A stretch of 64,000 nucleotides of DNA from Fomes fomentarius (lineage: Eukaryota; Basidiomycota; Agaricomycetes; Polyporales; Polyporaceae): NCBI GenBank assembly GCA_022606135.1, contig JABYQN010000005.1, positions 2,852,001-2,916,000 on the forward strand, given 5' to 3'. The position numbers and the translations under genes are program-made. Positions 12,098 through 23,118 of this stretch are shown piece by piece; position 1 is the stretch's first letter, and every line of letters begins with the position of its first letter. The notes beneath the pieces were generated by a model. It was not told where the DNA came from. It searched no databases and was given only the letters and a program-made list of their open reading frames with translations.

Positions 12098-14221
12098 ATG
12101 GCCGTAACAGACTACATACTGAACCGATTACCTGCCAGGTCCACAGCACGACACATATTCTATGGTGTCCTCGTAGGATTTGCTTTGTCTCTGACTACCA
12201 CATCCGTCATCAGCTTCTACCGAGAACGAAAACGCGAACGTCTTCCACCAACGTTTGAGCCGCGCCCAATTGAACTACGCAGTGATGAAGTTCTAGATGG
12301 AGTGACGGGCTTGATCGGTGGGTTACTCTCTCATGTTCCCGGAGCCTGAGCAAACTAACTGACTTTGACCGTAATTCGAATCGACAGGCAACACCCCACT
12401 GGTCCGAATACCGTCCCTGAGTAATGCCTTAGGAGTCGAGATCCTGGGTAAAGCGGAGGTAACATGCTGCAGACCCATCTATACATATCGTGACTTGGAA
12501 ACCTGATGTCGGTCCCAGTTCCTGAACCCAGGCGGAAGCGTGAAGGACCGCGTCGCATTGCGAAGTGATTTCTGCCTTAGCGTCACACCCAGAGACATAC
12601 TGAACGGCTTACGACACAGTGATCAATGATGCCGAGGAGCGCGGTCTCTTGCATCCACACACTGGCTCTCGCATCTTCGAAGGCACAGTGGGCTCTACTG
12701 GCATCTCCATCGCGACCATAGCTCGTGCAAAGTACGTCTTGGACCAATGATAGTCATTGTAGATGATGAGCTGACGTCATGGTAGAGGATACGAAGCAAG
12801 TGAGTCGGTCGTCGTAGGTTGGACTTGCACGATGTGTTGACAGCGTGTCGAAGCGATCATCATGCCAGACGATGTCGCAGAAGAGAAAGTCAAGGCGTTG
12901 CTCGCGCTCGGCGCCCACGTCGAACGCGTTCGCCCCGCGAGTATCGTCGATAAGAAGCAGGTTCGTCCCGTCCTGTGCAACCTTTGTCATACAGGGCGAC
13001 TCAAACCCAGGCTCCATAACCTTCTAGTTTGTTGTGAGTACTGGGGTCGGGCTACTGCTCAACTGAAATGAAGCTCAATTTTCGACCTGCCCTTATGACC
13101 TCGCTAGAACCTAGCTCGTGAGCGAGCACAAAACTTTGGCTCAGTGCCTGATCCCGCCCACCCTGATGAGAAGCATCGCGGCCACCTCCTCCCGACTGCG
13201 TCCGCTTCTGTAGTCGTGACGACTACCGCAGATGAGGCGCTGGCCGATAACGCCCTCCTGGACCCCGACGAAGAGCGGGAGTTTGCCGAAAAGCCCAGGG
13301 GGTTCTTTGCTGACCAGTTCGAGGTAAGCCTGGTCCGTGACCCTAGACCGAGCGTCGACGCTGACACAGCCGACAGAACCGAAGCAACTACTATGCTCAT
13401 CTACATGGAACCGGTCCAGAAATCTGGCGGCAGACCAGCGGGTTCATCGACGCCTTCGTCTCTGGGGCAGGCACTGGTGGCACCCTTGCTGGGACCGGGC
13501 AGTATCTGAAGTCGAAAAAGAAGGATATCGTCGTTGCGATGTCCGACCCTGAGGGCAGTGGGCTGTACAACAAGGTCAAGTACGGCGTGATGTTCGATCG
13601 CAAAGAGGCCGAGGGCACGAAGAGGCGACATCAAGTCGATACGGTCGTGGAGGGCATGTGAGTCTGAGTCTGACTTCATGAAGCTTCTTCGAGGCGATCG
13701 TCGACACTGATGTTGGTATGTGTCCCAGTGGAATAAACAGACTGACACATAACTTCGAGCTCGCTTTGCCAATCGTCGACGAGGCGTTCCGGTATGTCAT
13801 CGTCCTGGGCAGTCCATGTGCTCAGTACTCAGGGCGTGTTGTATGATTCAGGGTGACCGATGCCGAGGCAGTCGCAATGTCGCGCTACCTCGTCCACCAC
13901 GATGGCCTGTTCCTAGGTTCCAGCAGCGCGTGCAATATCGTTGCAGCCATTAAGCTCGTCAGGAAGATGGGGTGGAAGAATGGAGAGCGCATCGTTACGA
14001 TCCTGTGAGTCCAAATGCAACATGGATAAGTACGCTGCTCACAAATTGATACAGGTGCGATTCAGGGTGCAGACACTACTCCAAATTCTGGTACGTCTTT
14101 CCTAGTATATTGTTTCGTTGTCGTGCCGAACCTGTTCTTGTCTAGGAATGACGACAACCTTGCCAAGGCCGGCATCCCTGTGGACACGAGCATCATCGAC
14201 AGATTACTCGCCGAGAACTGA
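12098..14221 (+). CDS. MCY1: Membrane-anchored cysteine synthase-like PLP enzyme (MCY1/YGR012W type)
   Basis: PLP-dependent beta-family enzyme predicted to form cysteine from O-acetylserine and sulfide. Thirteen exons join without a stop to about 466 residues. An N-terminal hydrophobic segment (about residues 20-42, IFYGVLVGFALSL) followed by RERKRER resembles the outer-mitochondrial-membrane anchor of yeast Mcy1. Catalytic landmarks are NTPLVRI, the PLP lysine in NPGGSVKDR, the substrate loop EGTVGSTGIS, the phosphate loop GAGTGGTLAG and GSSSACNIVAA. An insert of about 45 residues separates FGSVPDP from FFADQFE. Two tiny exons are required to keep the frame: 14 nt (12786-12799) and 6 nt (13028-13033, encoding Phe-Val). 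With both, the protein reads continuously, so the gene does not look broken. Confidence 0.9.
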
Positions 14222-14421
14222 ATTCAAGCAGCTCAGATTTGCTTTCATCAGCTACACATGATCGAGATGAGATGAACGGCGTGTATGAACGGATACTCGC
14301 ATGAATAGTATACAAATGCCATAGTGTACAGGAGTATAATGAACAGCACGATAGCAATAACGACAACAGCGTCAGATGGTACGGTATGTATAACCCAAGA
14401 GCCAACTTCGGGGGTCCCGCA

Positions 14422-16954
14422 TCAGCTGGGTCCGGGCCACGACCCGCTCCCGTGATTGGTCTGCGAGCCTGAAGCAGTTCCAAGCGGGACAGTCGTGAAC
14501 GGAGGCGGTCTGGGCGAGACACGCGCCAACGAGTCCTTGCTCGGCGACGCGCTCAACGAGGGCGTGGCGGACGGTCGACTGGAATGAAACCAGCCTTGTG
14601 TCAGCCAAACATCCCCCTTCTCTCAAACCCAACCTCGCAACGGGCTCAGCCCCTCAGTTTGGGGGACGAACGTACCTCGCATCCCCAGTGCCGGCCTGAG
14701 GGCCGGACGCAGCGGCGCCGGCGGTGGCCTGGACGTCGACGTTTCCAACCTTGAGGAAGCCGGCCTGGACGAGGAAGTCCCAGACGCGGCTCGTCTTGTT
14801 CACGTCGATCTTGACCAGGTCGCGCGCCTCGCGCCGGCGGAGCTTCCCACCGCGCCGCGCGTACTCGCGCACGAGCGTCTCCTTGATGACGAGGTACGGC
14901 TTGGGGAGGATGCGCAGCTGCGAGCAGAGCGTCTGCTCCTCGGGCGTGAGGAGGTGCAGCGCGGGGCTGTTGGCGAGGTTAAGCGGGGCGGCTGTTAAAC
15001 CGAAGTCGATGGCGTCAGCGTATCAGTACGTGTGGAGGGGCAAGAGCGGAGAAGAAGACGTACGCATCTTCCGTGCAGGCGGGCCCGTGCCCGACACGCC
15101 TGAGGCGCTGAGCTTGGGGGTGGATTCGCGCTCGTGGTCATCGTTAATGCCACGACGTGGATCGGGCCCTGATGAGGCGCGGTTGCCGCCCATTCGGCGC
15201 TCGGGGAAGAAGTCACGGGAAGTGTACGAGTTCTTGACAGCGTTCTGTAGGGACACATTAACCTCTCGTGACGCAACCGGCAGCGGCGAAAAGGGGGCAC
15301 TCACCCGCTTCTGAGAGTCTGCCTCGTACTTCTCGATGTCGGCAGGAGTTCGGAGGCCGAGGTTTCGATAGAGCTGGAGCTCCTTGATGCGCTTCCGCAG
15401 AATGTGTTCGTCTGTGCAACGAGGTGAGTCACATGTTTGCTGAGTTGCAAATAGGGCAGGGCTGTGGGTTTGGAGCGCCACGTACACAGGATGTCTGCCT
15501 GGAAATGTTCGAAATCTTCTGCCGTCTGTAGGCGTGCAAAGGGACGCAGTCGATGGAGGATGTCCTTTTCTTCTTTCGAACGTTTCTTCTCCGCAGCTTG
15601 CATCTGGGGTTTTCACAGTTCGTGAGCAAAGGATGCGCAGGCCGAGAACGTGCCGCTCACCTGCTTGTAGTTTAGCAGCCCGCGGTCGAACATGATGGCC
15701 TTGTTTTCGAGCCGCTTCTCAACACGTTGGTAATATGACTCGAGCAGCGCCAGCTTGAAAGCGAGAGACTCCTTAGTCTCGAAGGGAGGTGGCTGGGTCT
15801 GCTCGTCCGCATCATCATCACCGTCGCTCTTCTTATCGTCATCCGGTTTGGAACTCATGTCCCGTCTCGGCGTGTTGCCATTGGAGTGATATCCGTTGAC
15901 GACACCGTTCAGTATACCATTGGGCAGTCGTTTGCCACCAAACACATCTTTCGCCTTCATCAGTTCCTCTTCTAATCGCGCACGAGCCTTCACATCCGGG
16001 TCGTTCTCGTCCTCCGGTATTTGATCACCGCCCCACTCCATACACATGCCAAATTCCAGATCCTTGACGACATCTTCGGCTTCGTTATCGAGTTCATGTT
16101 CGAATTCGAGTCGACCAGGAAGGAAGGTCGCAACCTCGTGAACGCCAGGCGCAGATACGGGAGCGACCTTATGTGGTGGTGGCGCATTGGTAGTCATCGA
16201 GGATATTCGTCGCCGTTTGCGTTCCTGAAACTCTGCAGGATCGATGTCGAAGTCGATGTCCATTCTCTAAAGACAAAGACAAGGATAAGACATAGGCGCA
16301 CGGGTAGATGGGAGCGGAATAGAGGGAATAGACGCACGGGAAGCGGCCAATTTGCAGAATCGATGTAGACGGCATGGTAGTGCTTTTCTACCTCCTCCTT
16401 TGTGCGCGTCCCGACGTGTTCCGAAATGGCTTGCCAGTTGCCGAGGCCTTGTAGGGTGATACCTTCGAGTAGCAGCAGCTCCCTGCCGGACATCAGCACG
16501 AAGCACGCTAGTATGCAATCTCACTCACTCATCTGCACCCCAGTCGTCAGCAAATATTGGATACGAGTGCAACTCCTTGGGAGCGAGGTGAGTCGCTGTC
16601 TGCTTCATCGGCCTATGATCCCGACTTACCACGACCCGATAAGCATGGCCACGTTTGTGTTGCCCAAACTCCTTCCCGCTGCAAAAGCATGCGGGACATA
16701 TGTCTACACCATCCCCAATCTCGCAAACAGAGTCGGCACATTTGATTCGAATGGAATGAGTGAGGTCGCAAGCGCAGCCGTCGCACTCGATTTGCAAGCC
16801 AGGCTCGCTCACAGCTATATTACGTAATCACATCCAAGATGCGTGAGAATCCCGCAAGGGAGGTAGAAGATGGCGGTAAGGCACGAGAGATTAACCACGA
16901 CGTACTCTGTATCTCTTCCGGCTGATACTGTCGCTTTCGATGCGTCACCGTCAT
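14422..16954 (-). CDS. ADA2: ADA2, SAGA/ADA transcriptional adaptor
   Basis: Histone-acetyltransferase adaptor that links and stimulates Gcn5 in SAGA. The ATG at 16954 opens MTVTHRKRQYQPEEIQ, a typical fungal ADA2 start, and splices through a GTACGT donor to the ZZ zinc finger (CDGCACDLTHS, GDGVDICPACF). A SANT domain follows (LGNWQAISEHVGTRTKEE, VEKHYHAVYI), then the ADA2 middle region (LLESYYQRVEKRLENKA) and a C-terminal SWIRM domain (LLTPEEQTLCSQLRILPKPY to WDFLVQAGFLKVGN). Without the last splice the frame stops at 14654. A strong AG|GTACGT donor at 14675 and a CATTCCAG acceptor ending at 14579 would instead add a Ser/Pro-rich tail to 14422. The gene is head to head with CTR9. Confidence 0.92.
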
Positions 16955-17582
16955 CGTTCGCGAAAAAATCCTGCGATTTCACCCAGAAATAAACGTTCCA
17001 GAGCTCGTCCTTCCGGATATAATTCTGGCGAAAGATTTCCTGGGGGATGCCCCAGAGGCGGTTCCTCCAATCGGGGATGGATGCGCAGAGTGCCAAATAA
17101 CGCAGGGAAGTGATATGTATGACGAGGACCTTCGTATGGTTTGGGTATTTGGGTGTCGGTGGTTCACGGTGGCGAGGGGTTCTTTGTCGACGGTGTGGCG
17201 GCCTAACGACTATCAGAGCGTGGTTGAGGGACCTAGGAACTTTCCTCTTGGTTGTTTGTGGGTATCCGGGAGGTGAGCTGAGCAGAGAGAGACGTGTTGT
17301 CGTCGTCGACGGCGGCGGCGGCGACGGAGGGCGTGTGCGACTGGCGCCGACGTTTTACCAAATACGACCAAACAACGCGTCTCACAGGCGCTAAGTGCCA
17401 CCAGCGTTCTGCGTGCTTAGCCTGTCAGTGCCATAACTCTACTCCGGACAAGCCTGTCCTTGCCTCCGACTTCCACCTGCCATTGTCTCTGTCCGGAATA
17501 CTCGGATCTCAACGCTCTAACTGGCTACTGAACAGAACTAGGACAGAATTAAGGTGCAAACGGCATCCCTTACTCTGGCGAC
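16955..17582. promoter_or_regulatory. Shared ADA2/CTR9 bidirectional promoter region
   Basis: The 628 nt between the two start codons must hold both promoters. No ORF here has coding character. No TATA box is obvious, as expected for broadly expressed genes. Confidence 0.55.
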
Positions 17583-20500
17583 ATGAGCGGCTCTGCGTCT
17601 CCTCCGCCATCTGGTCGGACTATCGACATCGAACTCGGAGGACAGGAAGTCATCACCGTCGAGCTCGACACTCTTGACGAGCAGCCGGATGATGTCATCG
17701 AGGTACTGAAGGAGGGTCAGTGCAAGGTGTGGATATGGACAAGGCTGGCGTCGGAGTACTGGCGAAGGGGTCATCTCGACGCGGCTGAGAAGATCGCTAA
17801 GGCTGCAATAGAGAGTGCGTGGTTCGGTTGGCTGGGGTACTCAAGGTGTAACTCATATTCTGTAAAGACTTGCAAGCAAGCGGGAACAACAGTTCTCTTC
17901 CACCTATGTATTCTTTCCTCGCCAACTTGCAGATCGCCCGTGCAGCGAAGGCTCCGAAACTCATTCTCTCAAATGCTGGTGCGTACATGTTTGATTGAGA
18001 AACTTATGTAGTTGGACCAGCTTGCTTGTATCCTTACTTCGAACCTCCGGCCATGACGGTTGAATCCTTGAGAAGGTGTTAGGTTCGGTGTATATCTGGG
18101 ACTCTGACACTCTCTTGCAGTGCACGACAGTATGATCTCGGAGCGACCGCGGGAAGAGTACAACCGGGAAGCCGCACACTTTTTCAACCAGGGCTCACAT
18201 GCAGCTGCGGAAAGTGGAGGCTCGCACTCTATGTTGGCGTCTCTGACAAGAGGTATACAACTATGTGGTCAGTATACTAGTCAGATTTTCACGTATGACA
18301 CCCACAGGGATTCTACAACTTAGCTCTGGTCAATGGGATGACGCTGCACGAACATTTGAAACTGTTCTCGTAGAGAAGCCCACGAACGTGGTTGCGCTGC
18401 TTGGCAAGGTTGGTCCCTAAAGCGTGTCAAACTTACAACCAGGGTCTCAGCACTCTCCTTCAGGCTAAGATTGCGTATGCGCGACGGCAGTACCCACAGT
18501 CATTGAAGCTTTTCCAGCGGGTGTTACAGTTAAACCCTAACTGCCTTCCCGACCCCCGGATAGGTATCGGTTTGTGCTTCTGGGCGATGGATCACAAGGC
18601 AAAGGCGAAGGCGGCGTGGCAACGTAGTACCGAAGTGGTGCGTAAATCCCGTTAAAGCGATACGGTGCCCGTGATAACCTCTAGTAGAACCCTGGTGAAT
18701 GGTCTGCACAACTGTTGCTCGGTCTCGAGGCTCTGAATGCCAGCAAAAACGAGAACCAGTCAAAGGAAGAGCGTCGGGAAGAAGTCCTCACTGGTACGCG
18801 GTTAATCGAGCGGGCCTTCAACGCGAATCAGAGGAATTCCGCTGCTGCGAACGCCCTTTGCGAAATTTTTTTACAAAAGGGACAGACAAAGCGGGTGTGT
18901 ATCATCACCTCATCATCCGCAAGAATCATCGCTCACATCTCACGTGACAGGCTCTCAAGCTTGCGGAGCGAACTATCCAGTTCGCCGACGTAAAGGGTAT
19001 TTTGTGTGATGGATACATCCGTGCTGGCCGAGTTTGTCACAGAGAAGGCTCAACGACGGACGCATTGTTGCACTTCAATAAGGCGAAAGATGCGAGAAAA
19101 GATAGCGTCCTTGCAACCATCGGTCTTGCCCAGATGCAGCTGAAAAACGGTGGGCGAGATGAGAGTGTTCATCGTGCTTAGCTGACGTGGTGTTAGACGA
19201 AACTGCGGCGGCGATCCACACCCTTGACACTTTCCTGCAGACGCCGACAAACCCGAAGTCGATTGAGCTGACGGCGATGCTTGCGTCCATGCGTGCGAGC
19301 TCTCGACCGGGGATGACGAGTGCCGACAAGCAAGAGGAGAAGGCTCGGGCTCGAGATCTGTTCGATCGTGTGACCAAAGCCCTCGGCGCTGCCAACGATG
19401 GGCTTGCGCATACAAACGGACACACGCAGAGCCTGACAACCTCTGCGCGTAAACTCGGCGAAGATACTGAGATGTACATTGAGATCGCCAAGCTCTATCA
19501 GGACGACAACATGGACAAGATGGAGCGCGCCTACAGGCAGGCATTGAAGAACAGCGAGGCTTCTGGAAAGACGGAGCCTCGGCTGATCAACAACCTTGCT
19601 GCGCTGCAACATTTGGAAGATCACTTGGACGAGGCTCGGGTGATGTATGAGTCTGCGTTGACGCATGCTGCTGGCCTCGATGAGTCAACAGCCGAGGCGA
19701 TGTCTACCTCCATCCTCTACAATCTTGCACGGGCGTACGAGGACCAAGGAGAGAACGCCAAGGCCAAGGAGGCCTACGACAAGCTCCTCACACGGCATCC
19801 AGAATATGTTGACGGTGAGTGATCTGCTGACTTCTCTTCAGGTTGACAAACTTATCCCGACTCCAGCCAAGCTGCGGCAAGCACGAATGCTTGCTGATAT
19901 TAACCATCACAATGAGGCACACGATCTCTTGAAACAGGCACTATCCTCACAGCCGAACAACCTCAACCTTCGCGCATTCTACACCCACTTCCTCGTCCAA
20001 TCCAATCAACCGAAGTTCGCCAAGGACTTCGTCTTCCTCACCCTCCGCGACCACGACAAGTACGATGTCTACTCGCTCTGCGCTGCAGGATGGCTGCAGT
20101 ACCACCAGGCTCGCGAGAACCGTGAAGGTTCACCCGAGGGCATCAAGGACCGCCGGCGTGGGTTCCAGCGTTCTGCGGAGTTCTATGAGAAGGCGCTCCA
20201 GCTCGACCCACTGTGCGCCGTCGCCGCGCAAGGTCTTGCGATCGTCGTCGCGGAGGACGCGCTGGGCAACCTCGGAGGTGCGCTCGGTCCGCCCGCAAGT
20301 GACGAGGGAGCGAAGCGGCTGAAGAACTCGCGCGAGGCTCTGGACATCTTTGCGAAGGTGCGCGAGTCGATCAACGATGGGAGCGTGTATGCGAACATGG
20401 GCCACTGCTACTATGCGCGGGACGAGTTTGACAGGGCGATCGAGAGTGTGAGTGTTTGTTCTGTCCGCTGGCGAGTTGGAGCTGTCGGTGCTGACGTTGT

Positions 20501-21727
20501 GGTGATGCAGTACGAGACGGCGTCGAGGCGGTTCTATGGTGGCCAGGACGTACCTGTTCTGCTTTGTCTGTGCCGGGCGTGGTATGCGAAGGCGAACAAG
20601 GACCAGTCGTTTAGTGCAATGTCGACAGCACTGCAGTATGCCCAGAAGGTGCGTCTCATTCTAATGAGTCACATGTCAAGTGCTCTCTCAACTTGTGACA
20701 ACAGGCCTTGCATCTGCATCCCTTTGACAAGGCGATATTATACAACATTGCGATGATTCAGCAGAAGGCTGCCGAGCTGATGATGTCCGTCCCACCAGCG
20801 AAGCGTTCTCTGAAGGATCTGCAGAAGGCCATCGACCAGGCCGGGCATGCACAGAAGTGGGTTACTTTTTCCATAGCTTCCATCTTGTCGCTGACTTCCA
20901 GTCCATCAGGCTGTTCGCATCGCTTGCCGCAGACAAGTCTCCACAGGTGCCGTATAGTCGCGACCTCGCAGACCAGCGCCGCAAGTATGGTGAAAATATG
21001 TTGCGGAGATGTGAAGAGCACCTCTCGACGCAGAAGCAGTGGGAGTCGGAGGCACAGGCGAAGATAGAGGCTGCTCGGCAAAGGCGGCAGGCAGAGAAGG
21101 AGAAGCAGGATGCGGTTGAGGTATGACTCCCCCCCCCAAGTACAGCACCGCACGAGAATCTTGCTGACTTGCCTACCCTGTAGCGCGCACGCCTTGAGGA
21201 GTTGAGGAAGCAAGCCGAGAAGCTCGCGGAGGAGCGTCGCATCGCGAGGGAGCAGGCGCTCGAGTGGACGAGGGAGGTGAAGCGGATAGAGAGCGACGAG
21301 GAGCGTGAGAAGGCCGCTAAGAAGGCGAAGCGCGGCAAGCGGTCAGAGAACGTGAGCGGCGACGAGGGCGCCGGTGGCGAGCCCAAAGCGAAGAAGAGGC
21401 GCGGCAAGCTCAAGAAATCCGCTGAGTCCGGTGGGGAGAACGAGGACGATGCGCTATTTAGTGGTGACGAGGAGGAGCAGAAGCCTAAGAAGGTGCGTCG
21501 AGTCTGGTATGCTTTTTTGGCCGGTACTCATGGGATGACACGTTGCAGCGCACGAAGAAGCGTGCTGTTAGGGACGACGATGACGATGAGGGTATACCGG
21601 TGCCCCGCAAGAAGCAATAGTGAGTCGAGCTGACATGTTTCTCCTCTCGAAGCTACATTGCTGAATTTCTACTTTGCACAGTAAAAGTAAAGAGACTATC
21701 TCAGACTCTGACGAGGAGATGTCATGA
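17583..21727 (+). CDS. CTR9: CTR9, TPR subunit of the Paf1 transcription elongation complex
   Basis: Scaffold of the Paf1 complex, which travels with RNA polymerase II and supports H2B ubiquitination and H3K4/K36 methylation. The ATG at 17583 opens a protein with the family N-terminus (RTIDIELGGQEVITVELD, EYWRRGHLDAAEKIA). Many TPR-like repeats follow across a dozen or more exons (for example LFQRVLQLNPNCLPDPRIG, GHCYYARDEFDRAIES, ALHLHPFDKAILYNIAMIQ). The C-terminal part is a long charged coiled coil (RLEELRKQAEKLAEERR), then acidic/basic patches ending in SDSDEEMS, with the stop at 21727. Large open frames on the opposite strand are shadows. Length, about 1,080 residues by estimate, matches the family. 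Confidence 0.95.
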
Positions 21728-21835
21728 ACTTTTGACTTTGTCGCTATGCTGTGTAGATATTGACTTTTGTTCCGTGCTCTGTGTATCCATCTTAGTACAT
21801 CTGTAATCCGTACCATCATCGATTGGGTAGCTTCT

Positions 21836-22756
21836 TCAATCACCCCAGTCAAGACCCAAAGCGTCTTGTTTCCCTCCGCGTACCGCTGCCTCCACGGCTT
21901 CCGCCAATTGCCTCAATGTGTCACGGTCTTCGGGGGCAGCGTGACCAAGATCTGCTAGAGCGTGGTTTCGTGCTCCCCCGACACCTAGAGCCTCTTGCAG
22001 GGCGAGCTCTCGGTCTTCTCCACGGAGTGCGTCGATGGATCGGAGAATATCCCGCAGTCGCGGATTCGTGCCGAGCACGCGGCGAATCGACGGGGAGGTT
22101 GCTGGGGAAACATGACATCAGTCGCTGCGAGTGGGATGGTGGGATGGGGCTGGGTCGCATGACAAGCGCACCTATCGCTTCGTACTGTGGGACTTGGAGA
22201 GGTTTTGGATCGTCGCGCTTGAGGGGATCGGGATAAGCAGACTCTTCTGGGACGTATGGCCATCTCAAGGATGCCAGCGGACGCAAAGGCGGGTCTTGCT
22301 GTTCCGAGTCTGCCAAGGGCGATCCTCCTCTCCTCTCTTGCGATGCCAATGGTGGGGATGCTGCGAGAATAGCTTCAGTTACAGGTCAATTGGCGTGATG
22401 TTGCTTTTCTTGCCCCACCCTCCTGCGCTGTTGCACCTGCCTCGGACGTCTCTCCGACTTCGAGCATTACTGAGACGTTGGACGAGGGCCTCGCGGAGCG
22501 GACTCCTGTGCATACTCCTGGGGTACCTTCCAAGTGAGTGCATGATTGATGGATCCAGATACATGAATGGAGTCACCTTGATGACTCTTGTAACATGGGA
22601 CCGAGCAGCTGTCGGTGGATTGGAAATGATGAGAACACCGGATTAGCTGGCTATAGAGTATATTGTTACTCACTATACCACAGTGCATTTGGCGCATGTG
22701 TATTTGGACTCCAAAGAGTCACAGACTTGACATGAAGCACGTTTGGGTGGGGCCAT
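21836..22756 (-). CDS. HIT-type zinc finger protein (ZNHIT3/Hit1-like)
   Basis: Probable box C/D snoRNP assembly factor of the Hit1/ZNHIT3 group. The ATG at 22756 opens MAPPKRASCQVCDSLESKY and continues TCAKCTVVYCSVPCYKSHQ across one intron. The pattern CxxC...CxxC...YCSxxCxxxH is a complete zf-HIT finger. Later exons give a low-complexity linker, then a C-terminal helical domain (NPRLRDILRSIDALRGEDR, LRQLAEAVEAAVRG) ending in LGLDWGD. One intron in the linker needs a weaker GTGGGG donor, so about 20 residues there are uncertain. It is head to head with the SET gene, 362 nt apart, and its 3' end lies about 110 nt from the CTR9 stop. Confidence 0.85.
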
Positions 22757-22971
22757 GGGCAGCTCAGCTGGACTGTTGGAAGTTTCAGTCTGCAACAGTT
22801 AGCTCCCGGAATTTGGTGATTGACGTACACAACACAAGATACTATTAGTTTCTTTTGGTATACTCTTCGCAGGAAGAGTAGACTGAGACACCAGTGCGGA
22901 GTCCTGAAGCTTTGAAGCTTGAGCCTGACTGTGCGAGGAAAGTTGCCAGTCCGATGTTCTCGGGGAACACA

Positions 22972-22982
22972 TATATATAAAA
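22972..22982 (+). promoter_or_regulatory. TATA box of the SET-domain gene
   Basis: TATATATAAAA lies 137 nt upstream of the ATG at 23119, a normal spacing for a fungal TATA element. It is within the divergent region shared with the HIT zinc finger gene. Confidence 0.6.
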
Positions 22983-23118
22983 CGATGCCACGAGGTGGCT
23001 GTGTCGACTGGTTCCTGGCAGAAATTTCAGGAGGCCGAGGGACAGGCGCCTCCCGCTGTGTTTTCTTGAAAGCTTGAAGCGTGCTCTAATTCAAAACTCG
23101 AGGTTTGCGGCTGCAATC

